A stretch of DNA of 64,000 nucleotides from Candidatus Acidulodesulfobacterium acidiphilum (GCA_008534395.1 SHMQ01000002.1:74310-138309); one strand, 5' to 3'. Numbered from the stretch's first letter, positions 24,609-34,096 are shown. Notes: a model not told the origin generated them from the letters alone. Numbers and translations are program-made.

Positions 24609-24715
24609 ACAAGTCAACGATTTTTCGCAAAATAATAAAAAACGCTATATATATTTTTTTAACGCCGCAACACCTTGATATTACTAAGTTTACCGGTATT
24701 GAGTTTGACTATTTT
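24609..24715 (+). repeat. 107-bp repeat upstream of small gene, copy 1
   Basis: About 85% identical to 47430-47537 in the same orientation. The first 52 bases (ACAAGTCAACGATTTTTCGC onward) are nearly identical. Each copy ends in a TTGACT promoter-like box and is followed by a short ORF (24789 and 47625). Confidence 0.75.
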
Positions 24716-24788
24716 ATTTTTTATAACTATATTTTCATTAATTAATAATAATTATTATTAATAATTTTAAAAAAAAGGGGTGAATAAA

Positions 24789-24914
24789 ATGATTACGATA
24801 ATTTTAGTAGTAATAGCAATAGTTGCTGATATAGTTTTTAACGATTCAATCTTAACGATGAGAGTTTTATCGGTTTTAGCAAATATAGCAAACGAAATAT
24901 TTAAAAATATTTAA
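24789..24914 (+). CDS. Small membrane protein (41 aa)
   Basis: ATG behind GGGGTG. The first 14 residues are very hydrophobic (ITIILVVIAIVADIV), followed by an amphipathic tail. It is downstream of a repeated promoter-bearing region. No family known. Confidence 0.5.
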   Translation: MITIILVVIAIVADIVFNDSILTMRVLSVLANIANEIFKNI

Positions 24915-24920
24915 GTATTT

Positions 24921-24961
24921 AGCGAGCGCAAGATACAGCGCCCGCCGGCTTGCTGGCGCTT
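24921..24961 (-). repeat. GC-rich dispersed repeat, copy 1
   Basis: A GC-rich unit with core AGCCGGCGGGCGC, found also at 40964-41031 and 49109-49155 in the opposite orientation. It can fold (CGGCG/CGCCG). Its GC content stands out sharply from the AT-rich element. No ORF. Confidence 0.7.
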
Positions 24962-25049
24962 AAAACAAAAAAATTAATTTAGGAGGTATAAGGTTTATGG
25001 TTTTATAGTTTTACTATGTTTTCATTCCACGCCGTCCTCGCAGTAAAAA

Positions 25050-25508
25050 ATGAATACAAAAGATTTAGAAAGTTTAATCAGAGAGGCATATTTACCGTTT
25101 TTAGCCGAAGAATATCCTAATAGTTATAATATAAACGAAATTTTGAGCGACAAATATATTTCTGATTATATCATAAAAAAAGCCGCGCAAGGGAAAAATA
25201 AAAATTGTAATAATTGTGATGATTTTCAAGAATTAGACAAATTTTTAAAAATGGAAGTGCATTTTTTATATAAAAATTTGCTATATCGCTTAGAAAAATA
25301 CAATTTTAACGATAAAAAAATAAGAAAGAGCCGTTCAGAGAATATTCTAAAAAAGGCAATGTTGTCATTATTATGGTTTCAAAAATATTTTCATAAAGTC
25401 AGTTTTGACGATTTTATAAGCAATAATAATGGGGAAGGCTTAAGATATGCAGACATTATCGACGACGATGACAAAAGTATTTTTGCATTAAAAGATATTA
25501 TCTTATAA
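25050..25508 (+). CDS. Hypothetical 152-aa protein
   Basis: Mostly helical and acidic, with a small CNNCDD pair in the middle and an acidic end (IIDDDDKSIFAL). No clear ribosome site precedes the ATG. It lies two bases before the ribosome site of the helicase gene, so it belongs to the replication operon. It could be an auxiliary replication factor. Family not recognised. Confidence 0.5.
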   Translation: MNTKDLESLIREAYLPFLAEEYPNSYNINEILSDKYISDYIIKKAAQGKNKNCNNCDDFQELDKFLKMEVHFLYKNLLYRLEKYNFNDKKIRKSRSENILKKAMLSLLWFQKYFHKVSFDDFISNNNGEGLRYADIIDDDDKSIFALKDIIL

Positions 25509-25519
25509 GGGTGGAGAAA

Positions 25520-26950
25520 ATGGAAGAATTAAACGAAGAACTAAAAAAACAATTTCAAGAATTTATTAACAAAAATAAAGCTAAGAGTTTAAATGAAATA
25601 GCTATTATCGGAGATGATAAGGAGAGAAAGGCCGAATTTGAAAATTGGTTAAAAGATTATCAATTCGAAACCGACGACCGCTATTTTTTCGCAAAAGAAC
25701 TTGAGACCGAGAAATTTATAGTTTATGACAAAAATAAAAAGACCGTTTCGAGATTCGAAAATGTGGATATGATTTTATCGGTTTTAGAAAATAAATATAA
25801 TCTATCACTAAAAACTGTTTTGAAATCAAAATTTGTTATATGCCGCATAATTTTTGACCCGAAACAAGAGGCTTTAATTTTCTGCAAAGAAGACGAGATA
25901 GAAAAATTTATAATTAATACATATTTTATCTCAGAAATTGAAGACGAGGCACAAGCTAAAAAAAATGTTAACGGCTTAGAACTTGAAACAGCTATTGATT
26001 ATTTAGACAAAACCTGCCCGAATATTTCAGTTATTATTAACAATTTGTTTCAAAAGCCCGAAGAAAAAAAATATGTTATCAACTGGCTGGCATATATCGC
26101 GCAAACTAAAAATAAGACAAGAAATTCTATTGTCATTAAAGGCGTCCAGGGCTCAGGCAAAAACGTTTTTTTTGAAAAAATAATAACGCCGTTTTTTTCG
26201 AAAAGTCATTGCGTTGTTGTGAGCAATGAAATTTTCAACCGTTTCAATTCGCTCTTAGAAAATAAAACTTTTATAGCTTTCAATGAAATAAAACCGGACT
26301 TTAAAGAAGGCTCAAAAGTTTACGAAATTCTAAAAGAAGTTATAGCCGACGATACGTTGACAATTGAGACGAAATTTCAAAACTCAAGAAAAATTAAAAA
26401 TGTTTCCAATTGTATTTTCTTTTCAAATCATTCAATACCGATTGTTATCGATATGAGCGACAGACGATATTCAATAATAAATTGTATGAACTCATTAACA
26501 GAAAAGTATAGTTTTGAAGATTTAACAAAAATTATTGAAACCGGTATCCCAAACGAAATTGTCAATTTTTGGACAACTATTTTATCTATAAAATTTAATG
26601 GGGCTTTAGCGCTTTCCGTTTTGCAAAACGAACAAAAAGAAATCATACAAAAATCGACTACCGAAATTGTAGATGTTTTTGCTCATTACATTTATAAAAA
26701 AGATTTCGATAATTTTTTTGAATTTTTAGAAAACGAAACAAACTCATTCTTCGATATTGAAATATATATAAATAGTTTAAAAACTCAAATTTCTAAAAAT
26801 TTCATAAACTCTGCAACATTGTTTTCAATATATAAAGTTTTTAAAACAGACGCAACACTTATCAAATTTACAAGAAGGCTTTCGGCAATTCTAGGACAGC
26901 CATTTAAGAAAGAAATCGAGGGCATTCGCTATTACGGATGGTCAATTTAA
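25520..26950 (+). CDS. Superfamily 3 replicative helicase
   Basis: Start set at ATG 25520, with GGGTGG upstream; a GTG at 25511 is part of that ribosome site. The 476-aa product has the SF3 core: Walker A VIKGVQGSGKNVFF, Walker B KTFIAFNEI, motif C NCIFFSNHSIPI and the arginine-finger region DMSDRRYSII. The pattern is that of DUF5906/NrS-1-polymerase-type phage helicases. The N-terminal 150 residues are not a recognised primase; the separate RepB-type protein would fill that role. Confidence 0.85.
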   Translation: MEELNEELKKQFQEFINKNKAKSLNEIAIIGDDKERKAEFENWLKDYQFETDDRYFFAKELETEKFIVYDKNKKTVSRFENVDMILSVLENKYNLSLKTVLKSKFVICRIIFDPKQEALIFCKEDEIEKFIINTYFISEIEDEAQAKKNVNGLELETAIDYLDKTCPNISVIINNLFQKPEEKKYVINWLAYIAQTKNKTRNSIVIKGVQGSGKNVFFEKIITPFFSKSHCVVVSNEIFNRFNSLLENKTFIAFNEIKPDFKEGSKVYEILKEVIADDTLTIETKFQNSRKIKNVSNCIFFSNHSIPIVIDMSDRRYSIINCMNSLTEKYSFEDLTKIIETGIPNEIVNFWTTILSIKFNGALALSVLQNEQKEIIQKSTTEIVDVFAHYIYKKDFDNFFEFLENETNSFFDIEIYINSLKTQISKNFINSATLFSIYKVFKTDATLIKFTRRLSAILGQPFKKEIEGIRYYGWSI

Positions 26951-26969
26951 TTTAAGAGGTAAAAATATT

Positions 26970-27206
26970 ATGGAAAACAAAACAAATATTATAGATTTTT
27001 TAAAAAGATTTTTTAGTTTCAAAAACGTTAAATTTTTAATTATAGCTTATATCTTATTTCATTTTTTGTGTTTATTATTTGTTAACGGTGAAACGATAAC
27101 AATTAAATTTTCAGTTAAGAAAATATTTATGTCTAAAAAACAAATACCTGTTTTGTATATTAAAAAAGACAAAGCTAAGCAACACTATAAGCCAAAACTT
27201 AAATAA
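26970..27206 (+). CDS. Single-span membrane protein (78 aa)
   Basis: ATG behind AAGAGGT. One membrane helix (about residues 19-39, FLIIAYILFHFLCLLFV) with a short basic C-terminal tail. Last gene of the replication operon. Function unknown. Confidence 0.5.
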   Translation: MENKTNIIDFLKRFFSFKNVKFLIIAYILFHFLCLLFVNGETITIKFSVKKIFMSKKQIPVLYIKKDKAKQHYKPKLK

Positions 27207-27237
27207 TATATATATTATATATATTATATATATTAAG

Positions 27238-27446
27238 AATTATAAAACATTATTTATATTATAGAATGTAAAACATTTAAGAAATATAAGACATTATAGA
27301 AATATAAAACATTAAAAGTTAAATAAAATATTTTAAATATTAAAAATACATTTAAGAATTATAAAACATTATTTATAAATTATAAAACATTTATAGGATA
27401 TAAAAACATTATAGAATTATAAAACATTTATAGAATGTAAAACATT
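27238..27446. repeat. Iteron-like array, candidate origin
   Basis: At least nine copies of a TATAAAACATT-type motif (consensus TAWAACATTA) in one orientation within 210 bases of almost pure AT. It lies directly after the replication genes. Iterons plus an AT-rich region are what an initiator-controlled origin looks like; no DnaA box was identified. Confidence 0.55.
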
Positions 27447-27514
27447 TTATTTATTATTTTACAAAATATTTTAACGAAATTAAAACGAAAAATGAATACA
27501 AAATATAACTAATT

Positions 27515-27792
27515 TAAGGCTTACGCCTATTGATTTAGCACACACTACGCACTAAAGTGTCATTATCTTTATCATAGCCTTTTTTTCTATCATTTCCGGC
27601 AAAACATTAAAAAAAACTACCTCAAACGCAAATGATTGCGCTATGATAGGCCTAATTTACACCCCTCAAACCCGCGTAATTCCGTTTAAAATTTCTAAAA
27701 AACCCGCAACATTAAATGATAAAAGGGGTCGCAGGCTTTTTAATTGTATACTATATATAGAAACAAAACAAAAAATTGATTAAAAGGTGAAC
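27515..27792 (+). repeat. 278-bp control region, inverted repeat copy A
   Basis: Identical to the reverse complement of 39419-39696 except for two bases near one end. It ends in the AAAAGGTGAACA ribosome site of the next gene. It holds small palindromes (CACTAAAGTG; GCGCAATCATTTGCG), and lies directly before the relaxase operon, so it could contain both promoter and oriT. Confidence 0.9.
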
Positions 27793-27797
27793 ATAAA

Positions 27798-27995
27798 ATG
27801 GCAAAAAAAATAGACACGATTAAGACGAAAAAATGTGCTGAAAGTTATCTCGATTTTTTACAAAATAAAAACTTAGAAAGCTATTTTTTGTATCAAAAAG
27901 ATTACAACAAATTGAACGCAGATGAGAAATTTTTAGTAATTTTAGATATCACGGTTTTGAAAGAAATAATCAAAGACGAATCAAAAGGTGAATAA
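27798..27995 (+). CDS. Hypothetical 65-aa protein, first gene of relaxase operon
   Basis: ATG behind AAAGGTG. Charged, probably helical, no motif. It ends two bases before the relaxase start and is the first gene of the transfer operon, a position often held by an auxiliary or regulatory protein. Confidence 0.5.
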   Translation: MAKKIDTIKTKKCAESYLDFLQNKNLESYFLYQKDYNKLNADEKFLVILDITVLKEIIKDESKGE

Positions 27996-27996
27996 A

Positions 27997-30900
27997 ATGT
28001 TGAGCGCAGGAAAACAATATCAAAACTACGAATATTACGCTAAAGATCCTATTTTTAGTGTCGAAGAAGGACATTTTATAGGAGGTCTTGCGGCTGAACT
28101 TGGATTCAAAGAAATGAACAAGGAAACATTCGAAAAATTACAAGCCGGACAAAACGCAAAAGGTGAACAAATCATCGAAATGGCGCAAGGGAAACACGAC
28201 CCAGGAAAAGATTTTACATTTTCTTTAGACAAAGATTTGTCAATTTTTATGTTATCATCTGAACAAAATAAAGTCGCAATGCAAAACGCTCTTAATGCAG
28301 CAGTTGACAAAATAATTGATACGGCCATAAGCGAAGGTTTTTTATCGTGGAGGGAACATAAAGGAGACCAAATAATAGACCATAAAATAACCGATAAAAA
28401 TCAAATTGCGGCTTATGGTTTTACTCAATCATTATCAAGAGACAACGATCCAAACGTTCACGCTCACATCGCTTTTTTTAATCAAACTAAAACAGAAAAT
28501 GGAGATTTTAGGGCTATATCTTTTGACGGTCTTTTCACAAAAGGAGCGCGCGAATATTTAGATAATGTCGGTAAAAATACATTTTTAGATACGCTTCAAA
28601 AAGGAATTAATAAAGATATTTCAAGCGAACTTGAAACGAACAAAAAAACAGGAGCAATTAACTTGAAAAGCTATAGCCAGGAAGACAGAGATTATTTTTC
28701 TAAAAGAAGTCAAGAAATAGAAAAAGCGAAAATAGAATTACAAAAAGAATATCCAAATGCTAGTAAGGGCGAGATATCACAAATGGCAAATAAATTGACC
28801 AGAAATGATAAAGATTTTGATTTTAAAAAAGAAGATTTAGACAAAGAATTAGAAAAAGTCAAGGGAAAAACTAACGCTATAGAAGCTAATATCGAGCTAT
28901 CAATGTCTTACAATAAAGAGAATAACTTAAGCTTTTATAAAACAAAACTTGTCTCAAGTTTGGATAATTATATGAAGGCTTTAACTCAAAAAGAAATCTA
29001 TAGCAGCAAAAATTCTTTATTCACGGAAGTATTAAAAGAAAACCGTTATGCTACAATCGAAAATGTCAAACAAGTTTATGACGAATATCTTAAAAACGGT
29101 AAAATTGAAGAACGAGATTTAACTACAAAAAACGGTCAAACTATCAAAACTTTTGCTTTAACCGAAGATTTAAAAGCAGCAGAAGAAATTTACAAAATGG
29201 CGGCAAACGGAAGAGGTAATTCTTTTACCGTAGGAACTAAAGAAGAAAATGATAAAATAATTGCACAATTCGAAAAAGAAAAAGGTTTTATTTTATCTCC
29301 GCAACAAAGAGAAGCAGTTGAAAAATTTATGAACCAAAAAGACCAGTTTAATTTTACGCAAGGATTCGCCGGAGCAGGAAAAACTACAGCTTTTGAATTA
29401 ACAAAAAGATTAGCTGAAAATTCTAATTTTTCTATTGTAGGTTTCGCAAATAACGGCAGCCAAGCTCAAAATTTAATGAATGAGAGCGGTATTAAAAGTC
29501 AGACTATGGCTAGTTTTATAGCCTCTGAAACAAAAAACAGACAAGGAGAAAAAGCCCTTGTAATAATTGACGAAGCGTCAATGACTGGTTTAAAAACTTA
29601 CTCAGAATTTTACAAAAAATTAAATGATACTTTCGGAGCTAATAATTGGAAAACTTCTTTAACTGGCGACACAAATCAACTACAATCAATTGGCAAGGGA
29701 AGAGTTTTTAACGATAATATAGAAAATTCTGAAAATAAAACGGTTATTTCTGATATAAGAAGACAAAAAAACGAAACTTTAAAAAGTCATATATACGAAT
29801 ATTATGAACAATTTGAAAAAAACAAAATAGACGGCCAAGAAATGGTAAAAAGTTTCAAAGATTATATAAAAGTAGTAAAAAAAGAAGATGATATTTTAAA
29901 AGAAGCGGTTAAAACTTATATGTCTTTTAATAAAAAAGAAAGTACCGTAATTTTGGTTAGAACTAACGAAGAAAAAAATATATTAAACGCCGAAATTAGA
30001 AAAGAACTTTCGCAACAAGGAATTCTAAAAGGTAAAGATAATTTTGTCGGAACTTTAACTAAAAAAAATATTGAAGAAACCAATAAATTAAAGTCTGAAA
30101 GCTACGAAAAAGGCGATATTATAAGTTTCAGGAAAAGTGAATATAAAGAAATAAGCCGCACAGACGATAAAAACAATCTTATTTATTATAAATCTTTTGT
30201 GTATAAAAATGTTGATAAAAATGTAAAAATCGACGAAGAAAAAAATAAAGTTTTTATTAAAGATAAAAAAAGCGGTTTAATTCAATCTTATGATTTAAGA
30301 AATTATGATAAAGAATCAAAAAACGTTTCTTATTTTATCGGTAAAAATGAATCAAGACTAAATTTATCCGAAAATAGCGAAAAAACTTTAAAAATTCAAA
30401 AATATGAAGAAAACAAAATATCTCTTAAAAAAAACGATAAAGTCATATTTACAGAAAATATCAATTTAATAAATAACACAGAAAAAACTGTTAAGTATAT
30501 TAAAGCTAGCGACCAAAGCTTGTTAACACAAAAAATTCTAAAAGCCGATAAAAATTTTAACAGAATTTTAGACGAAAAAAAGTTTAATAAAGAAATTGCT
30601 AAAGCGGAAAAATTAGGCGCAATAATTAACAGAGTCGAGCTTAAAAACAAAGACGGCAAATTAATAGGCGAATCGGCGAAAATAGTATATGAAGAGAAAA
30701 AAGAATTAAAAAACGGTCAATTTGCTACTTTTGTAGAAAAAAAAGGGAATATTTATAATTTTAAAGTCGGCGAAAATATTTTATCTTTAGATAAAAACAA
30801 TAAAAGTAACGCCGCAGCTTTACAAAAAATAGAACATGCTTATGCCGTCACGACCGATAAGGCTCAAGGGTTAGCCTTTCTAAATGTCGTTTCCGTCGGA

Positions 30901-31203
30901 GCTGTAAAAAAGACGGCACAAAAAATTTTGGTTGATATTACAAGAGCTATAAAAAACCTTGTGCTTATCGTTTCTGAAAAGTCAATGGAAAAAAAAGAAT
31001 TAGAAAATGGTAAACTCGGGAAAAGCGATTTAGAAAAGGCTTTTGAAAATAAACAAGAAAAAACGACTCTTAGAGAAGAAACTAAAAAGGAAATATTCGG
31101 AAATTCAAAAAATATAGATAAAACCGAAGAAAAAAAAGAAAAATTTGAAAATTCAAAAACTAAAGGTGAAGAAAATGAAAACGTTAGGGTTTATGGCAGA
31201 TGA
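27997..31203 (+). CDS. MobF conjugative relaxase-helicase
   Basis: ATG at 27997 (MLSAGKQ) behind AAAAGGTG; the GTG nine bases earlier is part of the ribosome site. 1068 aa. The N-terminal TrwC-type relaxase has the tyrosine cluster QYQNYEYY, GKDFTFSLDK and the HUH motif NVHAHIAF. The middle holds a RecD-like helicase: GFAGAGKTT, LVIIDEASM, LTGDTNQL, and a C-terminal VTTDKAQG/VDITRA. The third metal ligand, usually His in FxHxTSR, is Gln here (FTQSLSR). It should nick oriT and unwind the strand for transfer. Confidence 0.92.
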   Translation: MLSAGKQYQNYEYYAKDPIFSVEEGHFIGGLAAELGFKEMNKETFEKLQAGQNAKGEQIIEMAQGKHDPGKDFTFSLDKDLSIFMLSSEQNKVAMQNALNAAVDKIIDTAISEGFLSWREHKGDQIIDHKITDKNQIAAYGFTQSLSRDNDPNVHAHIAFFNQTKTENGDFRAISFDGLFTKGAREYLDNVGKNTFLDTLQKGINKDISSELETNKKTGAINLKSYSQEDRDYFSKRSQEIEKAKIELQKEYPNASKGEISQMANKLTRNDKDFDFKKEDLDKELEKVKGKTNAIEANIELSMSYNKENNLSFYKTKLVSSLDNYMKALTQKEIYSSKNSLFTEVLKENRYATIENVKQVYDEYLKNGKIEERDLTTKNGQTIKTFALTEDLKAAEEIYKMAANGRGNSFTVGTKEENDKIIAQFEKEKGFILSPQQREAVEKFMNQKDQFNFTQGFAGAGKTTAFELTKRLAENSNFSIVGFANNGSQAQNLMNESGIKSQTMASFIASETKNRQGEKALVIIDEASMTGLKTYSEFYKKLNDTFGANNWKTSLTGDTNQLQSIGKGRVFNDNIENSENKTVISDIRRQKNETLKSHIYEYYEQFEKNKIDGQEMVKSFKDYIKVVKKEDDILKEAVKTYMSFNKKESTVILVRTNEEKNILNAEIRKELSQQGILKGKDNFVGTLTKKNIEETNKLKSESYEKGDIISFRKSEYKEISRTDDKNNLIYYKSFVYKNVDKNVKIDEEKNKVFIKDKKSGLIQSYDLRNYDKESKNVSYFIGKNESRLNLSENSEKTLKIQKYEENKISLKKNDKVIFTENINLINNTEKTVKYIKASDQSLLTQKILKADKNFNRILDEKKFNKEIAKAEKLGAIINRVELKNKDGKLIGESAKIVYEEKKELKNGQFATFVEKKGNIYNFKVGENILSLDKNNKSNAAALQKIEHAYAVTTDKAQGLAFLNVVSVGAVKKTAQKILVDITRAIKNLVLIVSEKSMEKKELENGKLGKSDLEKAFENKQEKTTLREETKKEIFGNSKNIDKTEEKKEKFENSKTKGEENENVRVYGR

Positions 31204-31453
31204 TGAGCTGCACGAGAAAATAGAGGAATATTGCGGAAAAAACGATATAACAAAAGCAGACTTTTTAAAATCGGCAATATTAGAAAAATTAGGTAAAGAC
31301 AAACCGGCAATAAATGATGTTTTAAGTCGTGTCTATATTATGGTTTATGCTTTAACTAAAAATTCAAATATACAAAATTTTGATAAACTTAAAGAAGAAG
31401 CAGCTAAAACTTTAAGCGCGATAGCAACAAGTTTAAGCGAGGTGGCAAAATGA
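31175..31453 (+). CDS. RHH accessory protein (TrwA-like role)
   Basis: ATG 31175 behind AAAGGTG is chosen over 31145. The 92-aa protein begins with a ribbon-helix-helix (MKTLGFMADDELHEKIEEY, then DITKADFLKSAILEKLG). It overlaps the relaxase end by 29 bases. In MobF systems the small RHH protein next to relaxase binds oriT and aids nicking. Confidence 0.7.
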   Translation: MKTLGFMADDELHEKIEEYCGKNDITKADFLKSAILEKLGKDKPAINDVLSRVYIMVYALTKNSNIQNFDKLKEEAAKTLSAIATSLSEVAK

Positions 31454-31668
31454 AAAAAATACTTTATGAAAATTACGAACTTTTAATTTTATACTTTGTT
31501 CTAAGCATATTAATTACGTTATCAATTTATTTTGACAAAATAAAAGACGCAATAATAGACCTAAAATTAAGAATTATAATGTATTACGGTTATTTTTCTT
31601 TATCAATTTTTTTTGTGTTTATATTTTTAACGATTTATTTTTATTTTTTAAGAAAAAAGGTGAGATAA
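31450..31668 (+). CDS. Two-span membrane protein (72 aa)
   Basis: Two hydrophobic segments (about residues 10-27 and 45-66) with short loops. Starts within the stop region of the RHH gene (ATGA-type overlap). Unknown family; within the transfer operon, so perhaps a transfer membrane component. Confidence 0.5.
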   Translation: MKKILYENYELLILYFVLSILITLSIYFDKIKDAIIDLKLRIIMYYGYFSLSIFFVFIFLTIYFYFLRKKVR

Positions 31669-31669
31669 A

Positions 31670-32101
31670 ATGCAGGAACCATCAAGACAATTAGGCTATT
31701 TCACATATATCAACAACTTTTTAACGCAAATTTACTTGAAAACGAGAGCTCTATTTTTGATAGCGCTGTCAAGTTTTTTAGGAGCTTTTGCTATCACAAT
31801 TATAATTTTTATAAAGCTTTATATAAAAGTGTATAAAGGATTTTATCTTGTTTTTCATACTTTTAAATATAAAATATTTACGGGGCAAGGTTTACACTAT
31901 TTAGGCGTAGTTTTTAGTATGTTTTTGCACGTTTTACTAGAAACCGGAATTGTGATTATTTTTATATCTGTTATATTTTTTTATTTTTCATATACTTTTT
32001 TGAAAAGTAAATCAGCAAAACTTTACAAAAAGAAATATGTCCGCGGCGTTGAAATAATTGAAATGAAAGAACTGATTAAAAAATTAAATAAAGAAGAATA
32101 G
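31670..32101 (+). CDS. Membrane half of a split coupling protein
   Basis: 143 aa with three hydrophobic segments (about 24-50, 80-95, 97-117), then KKKYVRGVEIIEMKELIKKL. The RG and following helix resemble the stretch that joins membrane and motor domains in TraD/TrwB. It ends 8 bases before the motor gene and is out of frame with it; the motor gene has its own ribosome site. So a two-polypeptide coupling protein is inferred rather than a frameshift. Confidence 0.6.
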   Translation: MQEPSRQLGYFTYINNFLTQIYLKTRALFLIALSSFLGAFAITIIIFIKLYIKVYKGFYLVFHTFKYKIFTGQGLHYLGVVFSMFLHVLLETGIVIIFISVIFFYFSYTFLKSKSAKLYKKKYVRGVEIIEMKELIKKLNKEE

Positions 32102-32109
32102 GGTGAATT

Positions 32110-33444
32110 ATGAAATCTAGAATAGAAATCAAAACGGTTGACGGTATTATGAGCCTGCCGCCAAACACAGAAACTAAACATACTTTAGCGGTCGGAGCGA
32201 CAGGCGCAGGAAAAACGCAATTAATCGAACAATACGTCGATAATTTAATTCAAAGAGGCGATAAAGGCGTTATACTTGACCTAAAGGGAGAATTTACCGC
32301 TAAATTTTATCGGCCTGGCGTTGATTTTATATTAAATCCTTTAGACCAGCGAAGCGTTAAATGGACAATTTCAAATGACATTAATTTTAACTTATTAAAG
32401 GCAGACGCTGAAGTTATAAGCAATTCTTTAATAAACGATTTGTCGGCTCAATCCGAAAATGAGAAATTCTTTTTACAATCGGCAAAAAATGTTTTAAGAG
32501 CGCTTATTTATTTTACTTATGCGTCTGGTTTTAAATTAAATAGCGATTTAAACAAAAAGATTTTTAGCGGATATGAAGATATTAAGTCGATGTTAGAAGC
32601 TGTTAAAGCTACAGATTCTTTGTCTGCTTTAGGCGATAAACCGAGTCCTCAATCTGACGGCGTTTTAGCGACAGCTCACGTTTGGAGCAGAGCAATAGAT
32701 TTATTAAGTAATATGGACGGTGATTTTTCGATAGAAAATTGGATAAAAAACGGCGAAGGTCTTATTTTTTTAAACGCCTCACAAAAATATCAAAACATCG
32801 TAAGTCCGGTTGCCAGGTTTTTTATTGACTTTTTATTAAATATACTGTTAGGATTAGGACAAGATTTAGAAAGAAGAATTTTTATAATACTCGACGAATT
32901 TCAAAATTTATCAGCTATTCCGTCTTTGTTAACCATTTTGACTTTGGGTAGGTCTGCCGGAGCAAGCGTAATTGCCGGAACGCAAGATTTCGGTTTAATA
33001 GACCAAAAATATTCACAAAACGCTAAAACGACTTTACTTAACGCGATGAATACTTTATTTTTATTAAGAATTATCGAACCTAACACTGCGGAATATTTGT
33101 CAAAAGCTATGGGCGAAAGTGAGGTTGAGGATTATACGACCTCGTCAAGTTTATCAATGGATGAAAATTGGGACAGAATAAACATTCAATCGAATCGGAG
33201 AAATGAAAGACTTGTTATGCCTATTGATTTGTCAAGTTTAGGAGATTTAGAGTTTTATTTTAAAAATAAAAAATATATGGCGAAATCAAAACTTAAATTA
33301 ACTATAAGGAAAAACAAACAACCTGCGTTTTTACCTATTTCTCAAGAAATAAGCGTAAATAAAGAGCAAGAAACAATACCGGCCGACTCATCTGAACAAA
33401 AAACAGAACAAAAAACACAAGAAAATGAAAAAACTTTATTTTAA
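32110..33444 (+). CDS. TrwB/TraD-type coupling protein motor domain
   Basis: 444 aa. Starts with the typical SLPPNTETKHTLAVGATGAGKT (Walker A), then VILDLKGEF and Walker B IFIILDEFQNL, and the coupling-protein motif SVIAGTQDF. No membrane segment; the upstream 143-aa protein probably supplies it. The Gln/Glu-rich C-terminal tail could recruit substrates. Last gene before the shared terminator. Confidence 0.88.
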   Translation: MKSRIEIKTVDGIMSLPPNTETKHTLAVGATGAGKTQLIEQYVDNLIQRGDKGVILDLKGEFTAKFYRPGVDFILNPLDQRSVKWTISNDINFNLLKADAEVISNSLINDLSAQSENEKFFLQSAKNVLRALIYFTYASGFKLNSDLNKKIFSGYEDIKSMLEAVKATDSLSALGDKPSPQSDGVLATAHVWSRAIDLLSNMDGDFSIENWIKNGEGLIFLNASQKYQNIVSPVARFFIDFLLNILLGLGQDLERRIFIILDEFQNLSAIPSLLTILTLGRSAGASVIAGTQDFGLIDQKYSQNAKTTLLNAMNTLFLLRIIEPNTAEYLSKAMGESEVEDYTTSSSLSMDENWDRINIQSNRRNERLVMPIDLSSLGDLEFYFKNKKYMAKSKLKLTIRKNKQPAFLPISQEISVNKEQETIPADSSEQKTEQKTQENEKTLF

Positions 33445-33475
33445 TTTATTTTAATGTTAGTTTAAAGCAGATATT

Positions 33476-33501
33476 AAAAAAGCCGCTATAAGCGGCTTTT
33501 T
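33476..33501. terminator. Bidirectional terminator
   Basis: AAAAGCCGCT-ATA-AGCGGCTTTTT with A-run and T-run on both sides. It lies between the converging relaxase and secreted-protein operons. Confidence 0.85.
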
Positions 33502-33502
33502 G

Positions 33503-34081
33503 TTATTTTAATTTTTTTATTTTACTTACCCTGGGCATAGCAAGACCAATTGTTTTACCTTTTTTGTTAGATATTGCAGCGAAAGTATCATCAGTGGCTA
33601 AAGCCAACACATAAGTTTTATAAGGGGAAAATAACATTTTTTCGTGTATTATAATCATTTTTTTGGATGAATAATGAATATAAAACTTAATTTCTGCTTT
33701 ATTATTACAATAACCAATCATTTTTATATTATACATTACGCCTCCAGATAACATAGGTAATAAAGTACTTGTTACACTAAAAGAACTTTTATAACCGTTT
33801 AATTCTTTACCTTTAAAAATAATTTGAATGGGTGTATTATTTTGTGAATAACACCACGCAGCAGGTAATAAAAAATCTTTTGTTACTGCAAAATCAATTT
33901 TTATTTTTGGAACTGTAAAAAATAATTGATTTATGACATAATTTTCTAGATGGATTTGTTTATTGATAGTGGAATACGTCCCTTGATAATATATTGATGT
34001 ATAATGTTTTGCTGCAAATGCCGTTTTGTAAATATTAAATACTAAAAATATTGCGATAAAACTTAATATAATTTTTTTCAT
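33503..34081 (-). CDS. Secreted hypothetical protein (192 aa)
   Basis: Signal peptide (MKKIILSFIAIFLVFNIYKTAFA). The mature part is beta-rich with two cysteines (WCYSQ, GYCNN) that could pair, and a basic end. Last gene of the nine-gene secreted-protein operon. No family recognised. Confidence 0.55.
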   Translation of the reverse strand: MKKIILSFIAIFLVFNIYKTAFAAKHYTSIYYQGTYSTINKQIHLENYVINQLFFTVPKIKIDFAVTKDFLLPAAWCYSQNNTPIQIIFKGKELNGYKSSFSVTSTLLPMLSGGVMYNIKMIGYCNNKAEIKFYIHYSSKKMIIIHEKMLFSPYKTYVLALATDDTFAAISNKKGKTIGLAMPRVSKIKKLK

Positions 34082-34096
34082 GATTATTCACCTTAT

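Noticed and set aside
25050-25508. Homology between this 152-aa protein and the 182-aa protein at 5647-6195
   Set aside because: Only general helical pattern and spacing match; no conserved motif supports common descent.
31145-31174. Upstream start for the RHH gene
   Set aside because: ATG at 31175 has an AAAGGTG ribosome site and begins the RHH strand; the earlier ATG has none.
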